DNA of 64,000 bases, taken from Rhodosalinus halophilus. GTDB taxonomy: Bacteria > Pseudomonadota > Alphaproteobacteria > Rhodobacterales > Rhodobacteraceae. Every line of letters begins with the position of its first letter. The stretch's first letter is position 1. Below the pieces are notes generated by a model. It saw only the letters and a program-made list of their open reading frames with translations, was not told the origin of the DNA and made no database searches. The translations under genes and the position numbers were made by a program. Below, piece by piece: positions 24,589 through 33,489 of this stretch. The DNA is taken from assembly GCF_003298775.1 (NCBI RefSeq), contig NZ_QNTQ01000015.1, positions 84,297 to 148,296 on the forward strand, read 5' to 3'.

Positions 24589-25818
24589 TCAGCCCCGAAG
24601 CCGCGCCAGAAGCGCGCGGGACGGCTCCCCTGTCACGGTCAGACCCTGTGCGCGCTGGTAGCCCTCGATCGCTGCACGTGTGCCCGACCCGATCACCCCG
24701 TCAGGCGCGCCCGCGTCGAAGCCTGCCGCGGTCAGCCGGCTTTGCAGCTCCTTGCGGTCGTCGATGGTCAGGCCGAACTCGTCCGGAGGAAAGCCGGCGC
24801 GCAGCGGACCCGCCCCCGCCAGCCGGTCGGCAAGGTGCCCCACGCCGATCACGTAATTCACCGCGTTGTTGTAGCGCGCCAGCACCTCGAAGTTGCCGAA
24901 GGCGAGGAACGCGGGCCCCGCCGCGCCCTCGGGCCGGATCAGCGCCGCGGGTCCGTGATCCGGCAGCGCGCCGCCGTGGGCGGCCGTGACACCGGCCGCG
25001 CGCCAGTCCGGGACGGACCGCTTGGCCCGGCGCGCCCCGGCCAGCGCTGCCGGCGCCCGCACCTCCAGCCCCCAGGGACGCCCTTGCCGCCAGCCCATCC
25101 GGTCGAGATAGGCGGCGGCGGAGGCCAGCGCGTCGGTCGGATCCTCGGACCAGATGTCGCGCCGCCCGTCGCCGCGGAAGTCCACGGCATAGGCCTGATA
25201 GGTGGTCGGGATGAACTGCGTGTGCCCCATCGCGCCGGCCCAGCTGCCCACCAGCCGCTCTGGCGTGGTGTCGCCGCGGTCTAGGATGCGCAGCGCGGCC
25301 AGCAGCTGCCGCTCGAAGAAGGGGCCGCGCCGACCGTCGAAGGCCAGCGTCGCCGTGGCCGAGACGACGGGAATGTCGCCGCGCCGTTCGCCGTAGCGGC
25401 TCTCCACCCCCCAGATCGCGGTGACCACCTCCGGCGGCACGCCGTAGCGCGCCTCGATCTCCGACAGAAGCCCGGCGTGGCGGCGCAGCATCTGCCGCCC
25501 GGTGGCGATGCGTTCGTCGGAGGCGGTGATGGCGAGGTAATCCTCGAGCGTGCGGGTGAACTCGGTCTGGTTGCGGTCGCGCTCGATCACGCCGGGCAGG
25601 TAACCCGCCGCGCGCAGGCCCCGCGCCAGCGTCGCCTCGCCGACGCCTGCGCCGGCCGCGCGGGCGCGGAACCCCGCGAGCCAGGCATCGAAGGCCGGGT
25701 TGGCCACGGGCCGCATCTCGGGGGCCGGGCGGGGGGCAAGGGCCGGGCCCGTCCCGGCACATCCCGCCAGAGCGAGGGCGCCAAGGCCTGCCATCAGGTT
25801 TCGTCGTGTGGTCGTCAT
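24589..25818 (-). CDS. Lytic murein transglycosylase (MltB-like) with peptidoglycan-binding domain
   Basis: This lipoprotein of 409 residues cleaves peptidoglycan glycan strands. The signal MTTTRRNLMAGLGALALAG ends in a lipobox before Cys 20. The MltB catalytic domain has AIWGVESRYG, with the catalytic Glu, then GSWAGAMGHTQFIPTTY and YNNAVNYVIGVGHLADRL. A PG_binding_1 domain occupies the last 60 residues (LQSRLTAAGFDAG ... TRAAIEGYQRAQGLTV). I start at ATG 25818-25816. It is convergent with the amidohydrolase across the hairpin chain. Confidence 0.93.
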   Translation of the reverse strand: MTTTRRNLMAGLGALALAGCAGTGPALAPRPAPEMRPVANPAFDAWLAGFRARAAGAGVGEATLARGLRAAGYLPGVIERDRNQTEFTRTLEDYLAITASDERIATGRQMLRRHAGLLSEIEARYGVPPEVVTAIWGVESRYGERRGDIPVVSATATLAFDGRRGPFFERQLLAALRILDRGDTTPERLVGSWAGAMGHTQFIPTTYQAYAVDFRGDGRRDIWSEDPTDALASAAAYLDRMGWRQGRPWGLEVRAPAALAGARRAKRSVPDWRAAGVTAAHGGALPDHGPAALIRPEGAAGPAFLAFGNFEVLARYNNAVNYVIGVGHLADRLAGAGPLRAGFPPDEFGLTIDDRKELQSRLTAAGFDAGAPDGVIGSGTRAAIEGYQRAQGLTVTGEPSRALLARLRG

Positions 25819-25948
25819 CCCTGCGCCCCTTTGCCGGCCTCGCGGCAACCCTAGCGCAACCGTTCCGGGCGGGCCACGTCCGGCGGTTTCGATGATCCGA
25901 AACCTGTTGGGCGGAGAGGCCCGCTGCGGCGATGCAGACAGCGCGCCG

Positions 25949-27376
25949 TCAGACGGCCGCCAGCCGTTCCAGCGTGCCGCGGATGTCGTCCTCGGTCGTC
26001 AGCGGGTTTATCGTGCAGAGCCGGAGCACGCTGCGCCCGCCGAGCGACGTGGTGGTGACGCAGGCATAGCCGCTTTCCGAGACCGCGCGCGCAGCCGCCT
26101 CGTGCTTGCCGGCGTCCGCGCCGCGCAGCGCGAAGCAGACGATGCCGAGCTGCGCGGGCGTGACCACTTCCCAGGTGCCGGGGCGCTCGCGCAGCACCCG
26201 CTCGGCAAGTTCGGCCAGTTCCATGCCCCGGCGCACGGCCGCGCGGAAGCGGTCCGCGCCATAGGTCCGCAGCGACATCCAGAGCTTGAGCGCGCGCGAG
26301 CGCCGCGAGAGCTCGAGGCTGCGGTTGCCGAAGTTCACCGCATCGCCCGCCTGCCGCACATCGCGCAGGTATTCCGGCGAAATGGCGAAGGCGGCCTCCA
26401 GCGCGCCGGGCCGGGTGACGAGGCAGACGCCGAGGTCGTAGGGCTGGAAGAGCCATTTGTGCGGGTCGAGCGCGAGCGAATCGGCGCGTTCCATGCCGGC
26501 GAGCGCCGCGCGGCCCTCCGGCGTGATCGCCGCAGGCGCGCCGTAGGCACCGTCGACGTGCAGCCACAGGCCTTCCGCCGCGCAGATCTCGGCGATCTCG
26601 GGCAGGGGGTCGACGGCGCCGGTGTTGGTCGAGCCCGCCGTCGCCACGACCATCATCGGGCGCCGCCCCGCCGCACGGTCCCGGGCGATCGCCGCGCGCA
26701 GGGTGTCGGCCGACATGCGCCAGTCCGCCTCCGCGGGCAGCTTCGCGATCTCCTCCTGCGCGAAGCCCAGGGTGCGCAGGTTGCGGGGCAGCGAAGCGTG
26801 GGTCTGATCCGTGAGATAGGCCACGCCGGGGCCGAGGGCCGCGCGCGCGGCGGCGAAGCCGGTGAGGTTGCCCATCGAGCCGCCCGAGAGCAGCACGCCC
26901 TCGGTCTCCGCCGGCATCCCCAGCATCTCGGCCAGCCAGTCGATCACAACCAGCTCCACCATGGCCGGGCCGGAGGCGCCGCCCCAGCTGGCGCAGATCG
27001 TGTTGAAGCCGGTACCCATCCACTCGCCCAGGATCGCGGCGAAGGCGGCAGGCCCCGGCACGCGGGCGAAGTAGCGCGGGTGGTCTCCATGCTGCTGATG
27101 CGCGAGCGCGACCTCCGCCATGAGGTCCAGCGAAGCCTCGGGGTCAATGGGCGCCTCGGGGAGCGGCCCGCCCAGCGCCGCGCGCAGATCTTCCGGCGCG
27201 CCCGTCAGGATCGCGGGCTCCTGCCCGCGGCGCATGGCGCGATCCACCACCATGTCGACGACCCTGTAGCCCAGGCGCCGCATCTCTTCGGCCTCCAGCC
27301 CGAGCGTGTCGGCCGGCACGTCGGGCAGGTCGGCCAGCGCGTCGAAGCGCGGCGGGCGGCGGGCGGGATCGGACAT
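25949..27376 (-). CDS. PLP-dependent group II decarboxylase (aromatic-L-amino-acid type)
   Basis: This fold-type I PLP enzyme of 475 residues resembles aromatic amino acid decarboxylases. The N-terminal dimer arm reads EEMRRLGYRVVDMVVD. The cofactor site has GVLLSGGSMGNLTGF, HVDGAYGAPAAI, and SLALDPHKWLFQPYD with the Schiff-base Lys. DHPRYFARVPGP near residue 95 is the substrate loop of this family. I start at ATG 27376-27374 behind GAGGCGCC. Neighbours on the same strand are unrelated. Tryptophan, tyrosine or a related amino acid are the likely substrates, without direct proof. Confidence 0.92.
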   Translation of the reverse strand: MSDPARRPPRFDALADLPDVPADTLGLEAEEMRRLGYRVVDMVVDRAMRRGQEPAILTGAPEDLRAALGGPLPEAPIDPEASLDLMAEVALAHQQHGDHPRYFARVPGPAAFAAILGEWMGTGFNTICASWGGASGPAMVELVVIDWLAEMLGMPAETEGVLLSGGSMGNLTGFAAARAALGPGVAYLTDQTHASLPRNLRTLGFAQEEIAKLPAEADWRMSADTLRAAIARDRAAGRRPMMVVATAGSTNTGAVDPLPEIAEICAAEGLWLHVDGAYGAPAAITPEGRAALAGMERADSLALDPHKWLFQPYDLGVCLVTRPGALEAAFAISPEYLRDVRQAGDAVNFGNRSLELSRRSRALKLWMSLRTYGADRFRAAVRRGMELAELAERVLRERPGTWEVVTPAQLGIVCFALRGADAGKHEAAARAVSESGYACVTTTSLGGRSVLRLCTINPLTTEDDIRGTLERLAAV

Positions 27377-27448
27377 TGGCGCCTCCTCGGGTCCGGTCGA
27401 GTGATCCCGCGGATCGGCGGCGGAGGCAAGGCCGCCCGCGCGCACCGT

Positions 27449-28786
27449 TCAGGCGGCGGCCCGCGCCCCGAGCGCCGGCGCCATCAGCCGGTCGAGGTCG
27501 ATCCGGGCGCCGAGCCGCGTGGCCATCAGATACATTCCGCCGAGCTTGCGCTGCACGAAGAGGGCGTCCACGGGCGGCACATGCGAGGCCTCCTGCCGGC
27601 GCGACAGCGCCTCGCCGGCTTCGGTCACGCGGCGGGCCATGTCCGAGCTGCCGAAGTCGAAGACGCCGCCGCGGCGCAGCGGCTCCAGCGACAGGCGCAT
27701 GAGATCGACGAGATCGGCGCGCTGGGCGGCCGGCATCCCGGTGGTCAGATAGCCGAGGTCGAGCGCCGCGCGTTCGAGCGCCGCCCGGTCGTCCGCCCGC
27801 CCGGCGGCGAGGAGGCTGAGGAAGCCCTCCGACAGCCAGGCGGGAATCTCCCGCACCGCCCCGAAGTCGAGCAGCACGAGGCGGCCCGTGACCGGATCGT
27901 GCCTGTAGTTGGCGAGATTGGGGTCGGTCTGCATCACCCGAAAGTCGAAAAGCTCCCGCAAGGCGAGCGCGAGCAGCCGCCCGACCACCTGGTCGCGGGT
28001 CTCCTGCGGGGCCTGCTCGAGCGATTCGAGCGGCTGGCTGTCTGCGTAGTCCATGACGAGCACGTTGTCGGTGGTCAGCTCGTCGTGCACGGCCGGGACG
28101 TGGAAGTCCTCCCGCCCCACCAGCATCGCGGCGTAGGCGGTCATGCGCGCGCCCTCGCCGCGATAGTCCGCCTCTTCGTGAAGCTGAGTGCGCGCGGCCT
28201 CGAGCAGAGGGGCGAGATCGACGCCGCGCGGTACCACGCCCGACATCCGCAGCAGCCCGCCGAGATTGGCCACGTCGCTGTCGATGCTGCGCCGGACCCC
28301 GGGATACTGCACCTTGACGGCCAGCCGCCGGCCGTCGGGAAGCGTGGCGCGGTGGACCTGCCCGATCGAGGCGGCCGCGATCGGGCGCACCTCGAACTGC
28401 GCGAAGCGGCGCTGCCAGCCCACACCCCATTCCGCGTCCAGAACCTCGCGGAGCTGGCGCGGCGGCATGTGGTGCGCCTCGGCGCGCAGGCGGGCGAGCG
28501 GCTCGGCGATCTCGGGCGGCAGGATCTCGCCGGCGTCCATCGAGACGAGCTGGCCCACCTTCATCGCCGCGCCCCGCATCCGCGCGAGCTCGTCGGCGAG
28601 GCGCGCGGCGTTGGCCGGGGTCAGCAGGAGCGACCGAATCTCCGGCCGGCGGCCGCGGGCGAGCTCGCGCAATCCGCCTGCGGCGAGACCTCCGGCTACG
28701 GACCCCATTACCCCGCCGAACCCGGTCAGCCGCGCGAGACGGCCGGAGGGAACGGGCAGGGCGCGGGACAGCGGGGGACGGGACAT
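27449..28786 (-). CDS. ABC1/UbiB-family atypical kinase
   Basis: This 445-residue protein is of the UbiB/ADCK family. The KxGQ motif appears as AAMKVGQLVSMD near residue 75. The Ala-rich nucleotide loop is AAASIGQVHRA, the invariant Lys lies in LAVKVQYPG, and LFDFRVMQTDPNLANY plus VLLDFGAVRE form the catalytic and metal loops. Family members support ubiquinone or lipid handling and have ATPase rather than proven protein kinase activity. I start at ATG 28786-28784. The true quinone-pathway ubiB is usually longer with two C-terminal helices, so this is the shorter AarF-like paralogue. Confidence 0.92.
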   Translation of the reverse strand: MSRPPLSRALPVPSGRLARLTGFGGVMGSVAGGLAAGGLRELARGRRPEIRSLLLTPANAARLADELARMRGAAMKVGQLVSMDAGEILPPEIAEPLARLRAEAHHMPPRQLREVLDAEWGVGWQRRFAQFEVRPIAAASIGQVHRATLPDGRRLAVKVQYPGVRRSIDSDVANLGGLLRMSGVVPRGVDLAPLLEAARTQLHEEADYRGEGARMTAYAAMLVGREDFHVPAVHDELTTDNVLVMDYADSQPLESLEQAPQETRDQVVGRLLALALRELFDFRVMQTDPNLANYRHDPVTGRLVLLDFGAVREIPAWLSEGFLSLLAAGRADDRAALERAALDLGYLTTGMPAAQRADLVDLMRLSLEPLRRGGVFDFGSSDMARRVTEAGEALSRRQEASHVPPVDALFVQRKLGGMYLMATRLGARIDLDRLMAPALGARAAA

Positions 28787-28865
28787 GCGGGAGTCTCCTG
28801 CGACGCGGCTCGAAGACAACATAGCGCGCGGGGACGCGCGGCAAGGCACGCGGCGCTCCGGCGGT

Positions 28866-30386
28866 TCAGACGCCGCCGTCCCGCGCGCGTGTCCAGCGCC
28901 AGAGCCAGACGGGACTGGCCGCACGACCCGTGCGATCGCGCAGGACGAGCCGCAACTCCGCGCGTTCGGCCTTCCCTGGCAGGAGCTGGAAGCCCACGCG
29001 CAGGCCGTGGCCCCCGGGCAGCGCATAGGCCGCGAGCCCCTCGGCGCGCACCCCCTCTCCGTCAACCGAGAGGTCGGGGGTGAGCGTCGCGTCGCGCGTC
29101 GCGAAATCGACGACGAACTGCCGCGCTCCCGGACGGTCGTGAACCCGTCCGCTGCGGCTGTCCCTGATCGAGGCAAGGCCCGGTGCGTGCGGTGCCGCGG
29201 CCGACCAGAGGATGTCGTAGGCGAAACGGTGCTCGACGCCGGGCAGCAGCGGGCGCTCCGGGCGCCAGAAGGCGACGACATTGTCCATGAACTCGTCGGC
29301 GGTCGGGATCTCGACCAGCATCACCGCGCCCCGGCCCCAGTCGCCGGAGGGGCGCACCCATGCCGTGGGCCGGCGATGATAGCCCGCCTCCGCGTCCTCG
29401 AAGCCCGCGAAGTCCCGCGGCCGCTGGATCAGCCCGAAGCCGCGCGGGCCGTGGTCGAGAAAGGCCGAGGTCTCGACCTGCGCGGGATTGGCCAGCGGAC
29501 GCCAGAGCGTCTCGCCCGCGCCGTTGTCGATCCTGAGCGCCGCGCTGTCGTGCACCCGCGGCCGGAAGTCGTCCGCCACCGCGGGCTGCATCGGCCCCTT
29601 GAAGAACATGGAGGTGAGCGGCGCGAGGCCCGCGGCGTCGAGCCGGCGTCGTGGAAAGAGACTGAGCGCGCAGCGCGTCACCGTCTGCTGACCGGGCTCC
29701 GGCCGCAGCGTGAGGCAGGCGGCGAGCGAGGGGCTGTCGATCAGCGCCTCGATCACCGGCGGCGCGCTCTGGGTGGCGGGCGTCAGCCGAAGGTGGACGA
29801 TCTCGGGGAACTCCTCGGGCGCGGGCCCGCCGGTGCCGAGGGCGACGGCCCGCGCCGAGAGGCCGTAGAGGGTGCCGGCGGCCACGGCACGAAAGTAGCT
29901 CGCCCCCTGCACGACGAGCACCTCGTCCATCACCTGGGGCTCGTTCAGCGGATGCCGCAGCCGCAGGCCAGAGAATCCGGCGCCCGGCGCGTCCTTTGGG
30001 ATCGTGCCGGGAAAGTAGCGGGGGTCGAAGTCGAAGAGCGCCGGGGAGAACGGAAGCGGGCGCAGCCCTTCGGGGCCTGCGATCTCGACCGTCACAGGCG
30101 TGTCGAAATAGAAGCCCGGCGGCAGCAGGTCGAAGGCGTAGCCGGGCCCCAGCTGCAGCTGGGCCGCAGCACCCGGCTTCGGGCGTATCGCCCGGTAGCT
30201 GTCGTAGGTGAGCGCGTCGAAGGGCGGCGGAAGTGGCGGGTGACGCCGCGCGTAGGGATGCGTTGCGAGGCGCCTTGCGCGCTCGACCAGCGAAGTCCCG
30301 CGCGACGGCGTGGCGCCGGCCGTCCCGGCCCGGGCGAGGGCCGCCGCGGCCGCGCCGCCCGCCAGAAACGCGCGCCGCCGGATCAC
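28866..30386 (-). CDS. opgG: Osmoregulated periplasmic glucan biosynthesis protein OpgG/MdoG
   Basis: This periplasmic protein of 506 residues is needed for backbone branching of osmoregulated periplasmic glucans. It has a twin-arginine-like N-terminus (IRRRAFLAGGAAAAALARAG). FDALTYDSYRAIRPKPGA, then LFDFDPRYFPGTIP and ASYFRAVAAGTLYGLSARAVAL, are strong OpgG signatures. It starts with GTG, overlapping the opgH stop as GTGA, so it is translated after opgH. That gene order is reversed compared with the E. coli opgGH operon. Confidence 0.95.
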   Translation of the reverse strand: MIRRRAFLAGGAAAAALARAGTAGATPSRGTSLVERARRLATHPYARRHPPLPPPFDALTYDSYRAIRPKPGAAAQLQLGPGYAFDLLPPGFYFDTPVTVEIAGPEGLRPLPFSPALFDFDPRYFPGTIPKDAPGAGFSGLRLRHPLNEPQVMDEVLVVQGASYFRAVAAGTLYGLSARAVALGTGGPAPEEFPEIVHLRLTPATQSAPPVIEALIDSPSLAACLTLRPEPGQQTVTRCALSLFPRRRLDAAGLAPLTSMFFKGPMQPAVADDFRPRVHDSAALRIDNGAGETLWRPLANPAQVETSAFLDHGPRGFGLIQRPRDFAGFEDAEAGYHRRPTAWVRPSGDWGRGAVMLVEIPTADEFMDNVVAFWRPERPLLPGVEHRFAYDILWSAAAPHAPGLASIRDSRSGRVHDRPGARQFVVDFATRDATLTPDLSVDGEGVRAEGLAAYALPGGHGLRVGFQLLPGKAERAELRLVLRDRTGRAASPVWLWRWTRARDGGV

Positions 30387-31975
30387 GCGCGGGCCTCGAG
30401 CCAGCGGGCGAGGGCAGGGGCCATCACGAGCGGCAGCGCCAGCGGCGCGAGCCAGGGCAGCGCCGCCGGGCCGGCGGCGAAGGCGACCCCCGCGAGCGCG
30501 AACCCCGCCCCGGCCTCGCCCGCGCCCTGCGGCAGGTGCAGGCGCGACGGCCCCTCGGCGCGCTTCCAGCCGCAGTCGCGCCCGGCGAGCACCGCCAGCA
30601 CCGCCCCGGTCTGCCGAACCAGAAGGAGCGGCGCGATCAGCGTCGAGACGGCCGCCTCGGCCCCCGCGGCGCGCAGCGCGATACGGCGCGCACGCGCCCC
30701 TTTGGCCCGCCGCAGGTGCAGCGCGAGCGCCGCCAGCTTCGGCACCGCCAGCAGTCCGAGCACGCCGGCGAGGGCCCAGAGCCCCGGCGCGGGCGCGAGC
30801 CCGGTGGCGAAGAGCAGCACCAGAGCCAGCCATATTGGCGCGGCCAGATAGCTCATCACGCCCGAGGCGAGGTGCAGCCGGCTCGCCGGATCGAGGCCGG
30901 GCAGGGCGAGCAGCCGGGCATGCTGCAGGTTGCCCTGCGCCCAGCGCCGGTCGCGCTTGTGGAAGGCGGCGAGCGTCTGTGGCGCATCCTCGAAGCTTCC
31001 CCGGCTCTCGGGATCGACCTCGACGGCCCAGCCGGCGCGGCGGATGAGCGCCGCCTCGACGAAATCATGGCTGAGGATCTCGCCGCCCAGCGGCGCGCGC
31101 CCCGGCAGCCGCGGCAGCCGCCGCACGGCGCGGTAGGCCGCCATCCGGATCAGCGCGTTGTGGCCCCAGTAGTTGCCCGCCGGCCCGGTCCAGGCGGCGA
31201 GTCCTGCGGTCGCCACCGGCCCGCCCAGCCGCGACGACAGGCGCAGGCTCCGGCCGAAGCGGCTGCGCGGCGGGAGCAGCCGCATCCCCGACTGGATCAG
31301 ACCGGTACGGGGGCAGCGCTCCATCCGCCCGATCATGCCGGCCAGGCGCGCGGCGCTCATGCGGCTGTCGGCGTCCAGCACCGCCATCTGGTCGTAGTCC
31401 TTGCCGTGCCGTGCCGCCCACTCGGCGATGTTGCCCGGTTTGCGCCACCGGTTATCGCTGCGACGCCGATAGCGCAGCGCGCCCTGCGCGAGGAGCGGCG
31501 CGAGCGCGGCGCGTTCGGCAGGCTCCGCCGCGGCGCGGCTGTCGGACAGGACATGGATGTCGGTGCGATGCGCGAGGCCCGTGCGCTGCAGATCGCGCCA
31601 GAGCCGACCAGCGGCCGCCGCCACGCCCTCGGGCGGCTCGTTGCAGATCAGGTAGAGCACCGCCGTCCTGCTTCCCAGCGGCGCAGGCCGGGACGGCCGC
31701 CCGCCATGCCAGGCGGCCGCCGCGCCCGCCAGGGCGGTCGCGCCGCCGAAGCCCACCCAGAGCGCGTTGAGCGCGAAGAGCGGCGCCGCCAGGGCGCCGG
31801 CGGGCGTCTCGGCGATCGACAGCGCGCCGCCCGCCGCGACCGGCGCGGCCAGGGCGACGGTGAGCGAGGCGACGGCGCCCCGTGCGGTCCGGTACGGTTT
31901 CGCTCGCTGCCGTGGCAGCGTCGGGGGCACCGGCAGCTGCGACGGCGCGAAGGTCCGTGGCATATGGGCCGTCAT
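30383..31975 (-). CDS. opgH: Glucans biosynthesis glucosyltransferase OpgH/MdoH
   Basis: This membrane GT2 glucosyltransferase makes the linear beta-glucan backbone from UDP-glucose. It has 530 residues, well short of the roughly 850 in E. coli. Two N-terminal membrane helices precede the cytoplasmic catalytic domain, which has YLICNEPPEG, VLDADSRMS (metal DxD-like), ILSHDFVEAALIRRAGW, and KRDRRWAQGNLQH corresponding to QxxRW. Several C-terminal helices follow. It is the first gene of the opgH-opgG pair and is transcribed away from the cytochrome b561 stop. Confidence 0.95.
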   Translation of the reverse strand: MTAHMPRTFAPSQLPVPPTLPRQRAKPYRTARGAVASLTVALAAPVAAGGALSIAETPAGALAAPLFALNALWVGFGGATALAGAAAAWHGGRPSRPAPLGSRTAVLYLICNEPPEGVAAAAGRLWRDLQRTGLAHRTDIHVLSDSRAAAEPAERAALAPLLAQGALRYRRRSDNRWRKPGNIAEWAARHGKDYDQMAVLDADSRMSAARLAGMIGRMERCPRTGLIQSGMRLLPPRSRFGRSLRLSSRLGGPVATAGLAAWTGPAGNYWGHNALIRMAAYRAVRRLPRLPGRAPLGGEILSHDFVEAALIRRAGWAVEVDPESRGSFEDAPQTLAAFHKRDRRWAQGNLQHARLLALPGLDPASRLHLASGVMSYLAAPIWLALVLLFATGLAPAPGLWALAGVLGLLAVPKLAALALHLRRAKGARARRIALRAAGAEAAVSTLIAPLLLVRQTGAVLAVLAGRDCGWKRAEGPSRLHLPQGAGEAGAGFALAGVAFAAGPAALPWLAPLALPLVMAPALARWLEARA

Positions 31976-32068
31976 CGCTCACCTTCGGGTTGCGTGTTCG
32001 GCCACAGATATCGGTGCGCCGACGCGCGGCAAGGCGGCGGGGTCTGTCGCTGCGCGGGCCGGCGGGGT

Positions 32069-32605
32069 TCAGCGCGCAACCGGAGGCCAGATGCGCGAAA
32101 AGACGCCGTCGCGCCGGATGGCCCCGTGCCAGACGGCCGCGAGAATGTGCAGCGCGATCAGCGCCACCAGCACGAGGCGCCCCCACCAGTGCGCCGCCTT
32201 CGCCCATTCCTCCAGAGGCTCCGATTCGGGCACCAACGGCGGTATCCCCAACGCGTCCAGCGCCTCGATGGGAAAGCCGCCGGCGCGCACGCGCAGGTAT
32301 CCGGTCACGCCCATGAAGATCAGCAGGACGTAAAGCGCCGCATGATTGGCCCAGGCGACGCGCCGCTGCCAGTCGGGCACGGCGGCGGGCAGCGGCGGGG
32401 GCGGCGCGACCTGCCGGTAGGCGAGGCGCGCGAGCACGAGCAGGAGGATCAGCACACCCACGTTCTTGTGGAAGATGAAGAGCGTGTCCTGCACCGATCG
32501 GGTCAGGCCCTCCTGGATCATGATCTGCCCTGCCGGGATCGTGGCAAGCACGAGAAGCGCGACGATCCAGTGAAACAGGCGGGCAGCTGTGCGGTATCCG
32601 GTCAT
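32069..32605 (-). CDS. Cytochrome b561-type membrane protein
   Basis: This di-haem membrane cytochrome has 178 residues and four helices. It opens MTGYRTAARLFHWIVALLVL with a histidine in helix 1. IFHKNVGVLILLLVLARLAYR contains the second, WANHAALYVLLIFMGVTGYL the third, and AAHWWGRLVLVALIALHILA the paired fourth-helix histidines. It probably moves electrons from the quinone pool to a periplasmic acceptor or oxygen. I start at ATG 32605-32603. It lies between opgH and the phosphatidyltransferase, pointing towards opgH. Confidence 0.93.
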   Translation of the reverse strand: MTGYRTAARLFHWIVALLVLATIPAGQIMIQEGLTRSVQDTLFIFHKNVGVLILLLVLARLAYRQVAPPPPLPAAVPDWQRRVAWANHAALYVLLIFMGVTGYLRVRAGGFPIEALDALGIPPLVPESEPLEEWAKAAHWWGRLVLVALIALHILAAVWHGAIRRDGVFSRIWPPVAR

Positions 32606-32727
32606 CGGTCCCCCGGCCTCGGATCCTAAGGCAGATAGCGCCGCCGCGCGACTCATCAATCGCGCCGCAGGGGCTTGAAGCGCGCGCGGGCGCGCTATTG
32701 TGATGGCTGTGTGACACGGAGGCCTGC

Positions 32728-33489
32728 ATGGCGCTTCTCGGCACAGACCTGTCACCGGCGCGGCGACCGCTCTGGCCGGGCGATCTGCCCGCGGTGCAAC
32801 TGACCGCGCTGGGCGCGCTGCACCTGACGCTGCTGGCCTGTGCGCTGGCGCTCTGGCCCGGCGGGATCGAGCCTCCGGTCTGGGCAGCCAGCCTTTCGGG
32901 ACATGCGGCGGTCACGGGCTTGGCCATCGCGGCGGTGGCGCGCAGCTACCCGCACCGCTCGCTGGGGATGTGCAACTCCGTCACGCATCTCCGTGCGACG
33001 CTGACGGTCTTCCTCGCAGCGGCGCTGGCGAGCGGCCCTGGCGTCGCCGAGGCCTGGGTGCTGGCGGGGATCGGCGCCATCACCCTGGCGCTCGATGGCG
33101 CGGACGGCTGGCTCGCCCGCCGGCGGGGGCTCGTGTCGCGCTTCGGCGCGCGTTTCGACGTGGAGATCGATGCGCTATTCGCCCTGGTTCTGGCGGCCGC
33201 GGCGCTCGCGGCGGGCAAGATCGGCTGGGTCGAGGCTGTCGTGCTTGGGGCGGCGCGGCATCTCTTCCTGCTCGCCGGCGCGGCGCTGCCCTGGCTGCGC
33301 GCGCCGCTGCCCGAGCGGGTGCGGCGCAAGGCGATCTGCGTGGTGCAACTCGCCGTGCTCGTCGCCCTGCTCACCCCGGCGCTCGAGGGGCGCGCGGCGC
33401 AGGCGCTGGGTCTGGCCGCTGCGACACTGGTCGCCGCCTCCTTCGCCGCCGACATCCTGGCGCTCTGGCAGGCGCGGCGGCGGGGATGA
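32728..33489 (+). CDS. CDP-alcohol phosphatidyltransferase family protein
   Basis: This membrane enzyme of 253 residues transfers a phosphatidyl or similar group from CDP-alcohol. The full catalytic motif is DGADGWLARRRG ... FGARFDVEID, matching DGxxARxxxxxxxxGxxxDxxxD with all Asp present. About six hydrophobic segments flank it. The stop overlaps the next start as ATGA, so it is coupled to the sulfatase-fold gene. The pair faces away from opgHG. The acceptor alcohol is unknown; supplying a lipid head group to the next enzyme is an inference. Confidence 0.9.
   Translation: MALLGTDLSPARRPLWPGDLPAVQLTALGALHLTLLACALALWPGGIEPPVWAASLSGHAAVTGLAIAAVARSYPHRSLGMCNSVTHLRATLTVFLAAALASGPGVAEAWVLAGIGAITLALDGADGWLARRRGLVSRFGARFDVEIDALFALVLAAAALAAGKIGWVEAVVLGAARHLFLLAGAALPWLRAPLPERVRRKAICVVQLAVLVALLTPALEGRAAQALGLAAATLVAASFAADILALWQARRRG

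Noticed and set aside
25700..29083. Plus-strand open frame of about 1,127 codons
   Set aside because: It is a shadow of the transglycosylase, decarboxylase and ABC1 genes on the minus strand.
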